NCBI GenBank assembly: GCA_020724025.1
Contig: DYHU01000154.1
Span: 1,541 to 8,678 of the forward strand
Source of the DNA: Syntrophorhabdus sp.
GTDB taxonomy: Bacteria > Desulfobacterota > BSN033 > UBA1163
Direction: 5' to 3'
Length of the DNA: 7,138 bases
Part shown: one piece after another, positions 5,659-7,138 of the stretch
How the letters are laid out: each line of letters begins with the position of its first letter
Position numbering within the stretch: position 1 is the first letter of the stretch
Made by a program: the position numbers and the translations under genes
Notes under the pieces: model-generated
Databases searched by the model: none
What the model was told of the DNA's origin: nothing
Seen by the model: the letters and a program-made list of their open reading frames with translations, nothing else

Positions 5659-6993
5659 TCAGGTGAGAACCCCTTCGATCTCGCCCATCAGATCATAGGG
5701 GAGGGCCTGGGTGATCAGGGCTTCCACCCAATCGCCGGGGAGGGCTTTTCCCTTCAGAAAGACGCAACCATCGATCTCAGGGGCCTGGGTTTGCATTCTT
5801 CCTCTAAGGGCGGTTCTTTCGCTATCCGCTCCCTCGACCAATACCTCCATTTTTTGTCCCACCCTCCTTCGATATTTTTCAAACGAGATCTTCTTTTGAA
5901 CCTCCATCAGGATTCTCAACCGTTCTTCTTTCACATCCTCGGCAACAGGGTTGGAAAGGTTGGAGGCCGGCGTTCCCTCTTCAGGGGAGTAAGTAAAGGC
6001 TCCGAGGTGATCGAACTGAAACTCTTCAGCGAAATGGAGGAGTGCCTTGAACTGGCTTTCGCTCTCTCCAGGGAATCCGACGATGAGAGAGGTTCGAAGA
6101 GCGATCCCCGGAACAGAGGTTTGAATCTTCTGAATGAGGTCCCGAATCTCTTGACCTTTTGATCTGCGCCCCATCCGCCTGAGGATTTTATCATCGATGT
6201 GCTGGACGGGAAGATCGAGGTAAGGACAGATCTTCTCCTCCCGTCCGATAAGTTCGAGAAGGTTCTCCGTGAAACGGGCCGGCTTCGGGTAGGCATAGAG
6301 GATCCGGATCCATCGAAGCCCCTCCACCCTGACCAGGCCTTTGAGAAGTCTTTCCAGAGAAGTCCCATCCCGGAGGTCTTCTCCGTAAGCAGTCGTATCC
6401 TGTGCAATGAGGATCAATTCCTTGACACCCTGGGCCGCCAGCCTCTCCGCCTCTTTCAGGACGGAATGAATCGTTCTACTCCGGTAGGGCCCCCTGATCT
6501 TAGGGACGGTGCAGAAGGTGCAGGTCCTGGAGCATCCCTCTGCGATCTTCAGATAAGCGGTAAAGGAAGGAGTGGAGAGGATCCGAGGTGTCTTTTCGTT
6601 ATAGAGAAAGGTCTGCCCGGAGAGAAAGCACTTTCTCTTTCCTCCCTGTGAGATGAGCTGTGGAATCTTTTGAAAAGATCCTGTGCCGACGAAGAGGTCT
6701 ACCTCCGGCAGTTCCTTCTCCAGAATCTTACCATATCGCTGGGGAAGGCAGCCGGAGACGATGAGAAGGCGACAGCGGCCCTCTCTCTTATAAGGGGTGA
6801 GCTGAAGAATAGTCTCAATTGCTTCCTGTGTGGCATCCTTGATAAAGGAGCAGGTGTTGACAATGATGACCTCCCCCTTTGAAGGATCGGTGGTGAGAGG
6901 GTGTCCTTCTTTGGAGAGGAGGCCGAGGATCACTTCGGAATCGACCAGATTTTTCGGGCACCCCAGGCTGACGAGGCAGACCGTTTCTTTCAT
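5659..6993 (-). CDS. rimO: Ribosomal protein S12 methylthiotransferase RimO
   Basis: RimO is a radical-SAM enzyme with two iron-sulfur clusters that adds a methylthio group to a conserved aspartate of ribosomal protein S12. The 444 residues match the family length of about 440. The N-terminal UPF0004 domain carries the auxiliary-cluster cysteines C12 (SLGCPKNLVDSE), C48 (NTCSF) and C82 (SGCLP). The radical-SAM core has C154-x3-C158-x2-C161 (EGCSRTCTFC), followed by YPKPARFTENLLELI and CPYLDLPVQHIDDKILRRMGR. A TRAM-type RNA/protein-binding domain occupies about 375-440. SLGCPKN rather than the MiaB-type TFGCQMN, together with the CPYLDLPVQH region, points to RimO and not MiaB. The ATG at 6993 is the first possible start, because an in-frame TGA lies three codons upstream. 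No Shine-Dalgarno sequence is placed to serve it. It is probably transcribed alone, as a 490-base repeat-rich gap follows. Confidence 0.96.
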   Translation of the reverse strand: MKETVCLVSLGCPKNLVDSEVILGLLSKEGHPLTTDPSKGEVIIVNTCSFIKDATQEAIETILQLTPYKREGRCRLLIVSGCLPQRYGKILEKELPEVDLFVGTGSFQKIPQLISQGGKRKCFLSGQTFLYNEKTPRILSTPSFTAYLKIAEGCSRTCTFCTVPKIRGPYRSRTIHSVLKEAERLAAQGVKELILIAQDTTAYGEDLRDGTSLERLLKGLVRVEGLRWIRILYAYPKPARFTENLLELIGREEKICPYLDLPVQHIDDKILRRMGRRSKGQEIRDLIQKIQTSVPGIALRTSLIVGFPGESESQFKALLHFAEEFQFDHLGAFTYSPEEGTPASNLSNPVAEDVKEERLRILMEVQKKISFEKYRRRVGQKMEVLVEGADSERTALRGRMQTQAPEIDGCVFLKGKALPGDWVEALITQALPYDLMGEIEGVLT

Positions 6994-7001
6994 GGCATTT
7001 C

Positions 7002-7030
7002 ATTATACCTTACAGATGTCCAATGTCCAA
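7002..7030 (-). promoter_or_regulatory. Candidate rimO promoter with perfect TATAAT close to the start codon
   Basis: On the minus strand TATAAT (7007-7002) is 17 bases downstream of TTGGAC (7030-7025), and only 8 bases separate it from the ATG. Start-site spacing of 6 to 8 bases would place the first transcribed base at or next to the ATG, which suggests a leaderless message. The -35 box is only a half match (TTG). Confidence 0.5.
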
Positions 7031-7050
7031 TTATCCATTTAACCTTACAG
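7007..7050. repeat. Short direct repeats upstream of rimO
   Basis: accttacag occurs at 7007-7015 and again at 7042-7050, a 35-base period. Between them tgtccaa is repeated in tandem (7017-7023 and 7024-7030). The second tgtccaa covers the candidate -35 box. Confidence 0.6.
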
Positions 7051-7116
7051 TTGCATAAACGGCCATGGTTAAATTTTTTTACAACATTAAACTTGATGGT
7101 CTCGTAAAAAGTCGTC

Positions 7117-7136
7117 ATTCCCGTGAAAACGGGAAT
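7117..7136. repeat. Hairpin repeat attccc-N8-gggaat
   Basis: attcccgt (7117-7124) pairs with acgggaat (7129-7136) around a GAAA tetraloop. The form ATTCCC-N8-GGGAAT is the same as the neisserial dRS3 element, and similar sequences are scattered through many proteobacterial genomes. The flank (gatggtctcgtaaaaagtc, 7095-7113) looks like part of the same dispersed unit, which may continue past the window edge. Confidence 0.65.
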
Positions 7137-7138
7137 CC

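Overview
The window reads as the chromosome of a Gram-negative bacterium, most likely a deltaproteobacterium in the broad sense (Desulfobacterota-like). Evidence: every real gene lies on the minus strand; the set includes outer-membrane biogenesis genes (a Lol lipoprotein-release permease and ATPase, and the start of BamA); the order lysS - lolC/E - lolD - bamA is, as I recall it, typical of that group; and the gaps are packed with palindromic repeats of a kind common in those genomes. The lineage is an inference from gene order and style, not from a marker gene.

Layout in the direction of transcription (right to left). The right edge (7138 to 6994) holds a hairpin repeat and a candidate promoter with a perfect TATAAT only 8 bases before the rimO start. 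rimO (6993-5659) encodes the radical-SAM methylthiotransferase for ribosomal protein S12. A 490-base gene-free stretch follows, made of a post-rimO hairpin, a 93-base inverted-repeat element, a triple 15-base tandem repeat abutting a candidate -35 box, and a 162-base MITE-like element with 14-base terminal inverted repeats. Then come lysS (5168-3687, class II lysyl-tRNA synthetase); a 71-base gap filled by a long near-perfect hairpin; a LolC/LolE-family permease (3615-2359); a soluble TPR plus double cyclic-nucleotide-binding-domain protein (2366-1185); lolD (1188-514); a 110-base gap; and the 5' end of bamA (403 to beyond base 1).

How the genes fit together. The permease and LolD should form the inner-membrane ABC transporter that releases lipoproteins toward the outer membrane. 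BamA is the core of the outer-membrane protein insertase, whose partner subunits are themselves lipoproteins. The most interesting feature is the gene between permease and ATPase. It overlaps the permease gene by 8 nt and lolD by 4 nt, so it is probably translated together with both halves of the transporter, and it carries no membrane segment and no DNA-binding domain. A sensor or scaffold that links nucleotide or energy status to lipoprotein export is a reasonable hypothesis, not a demonstrated function. No CRISPR array, tRNA, rRNA, transposase gene or phage gene was seen.
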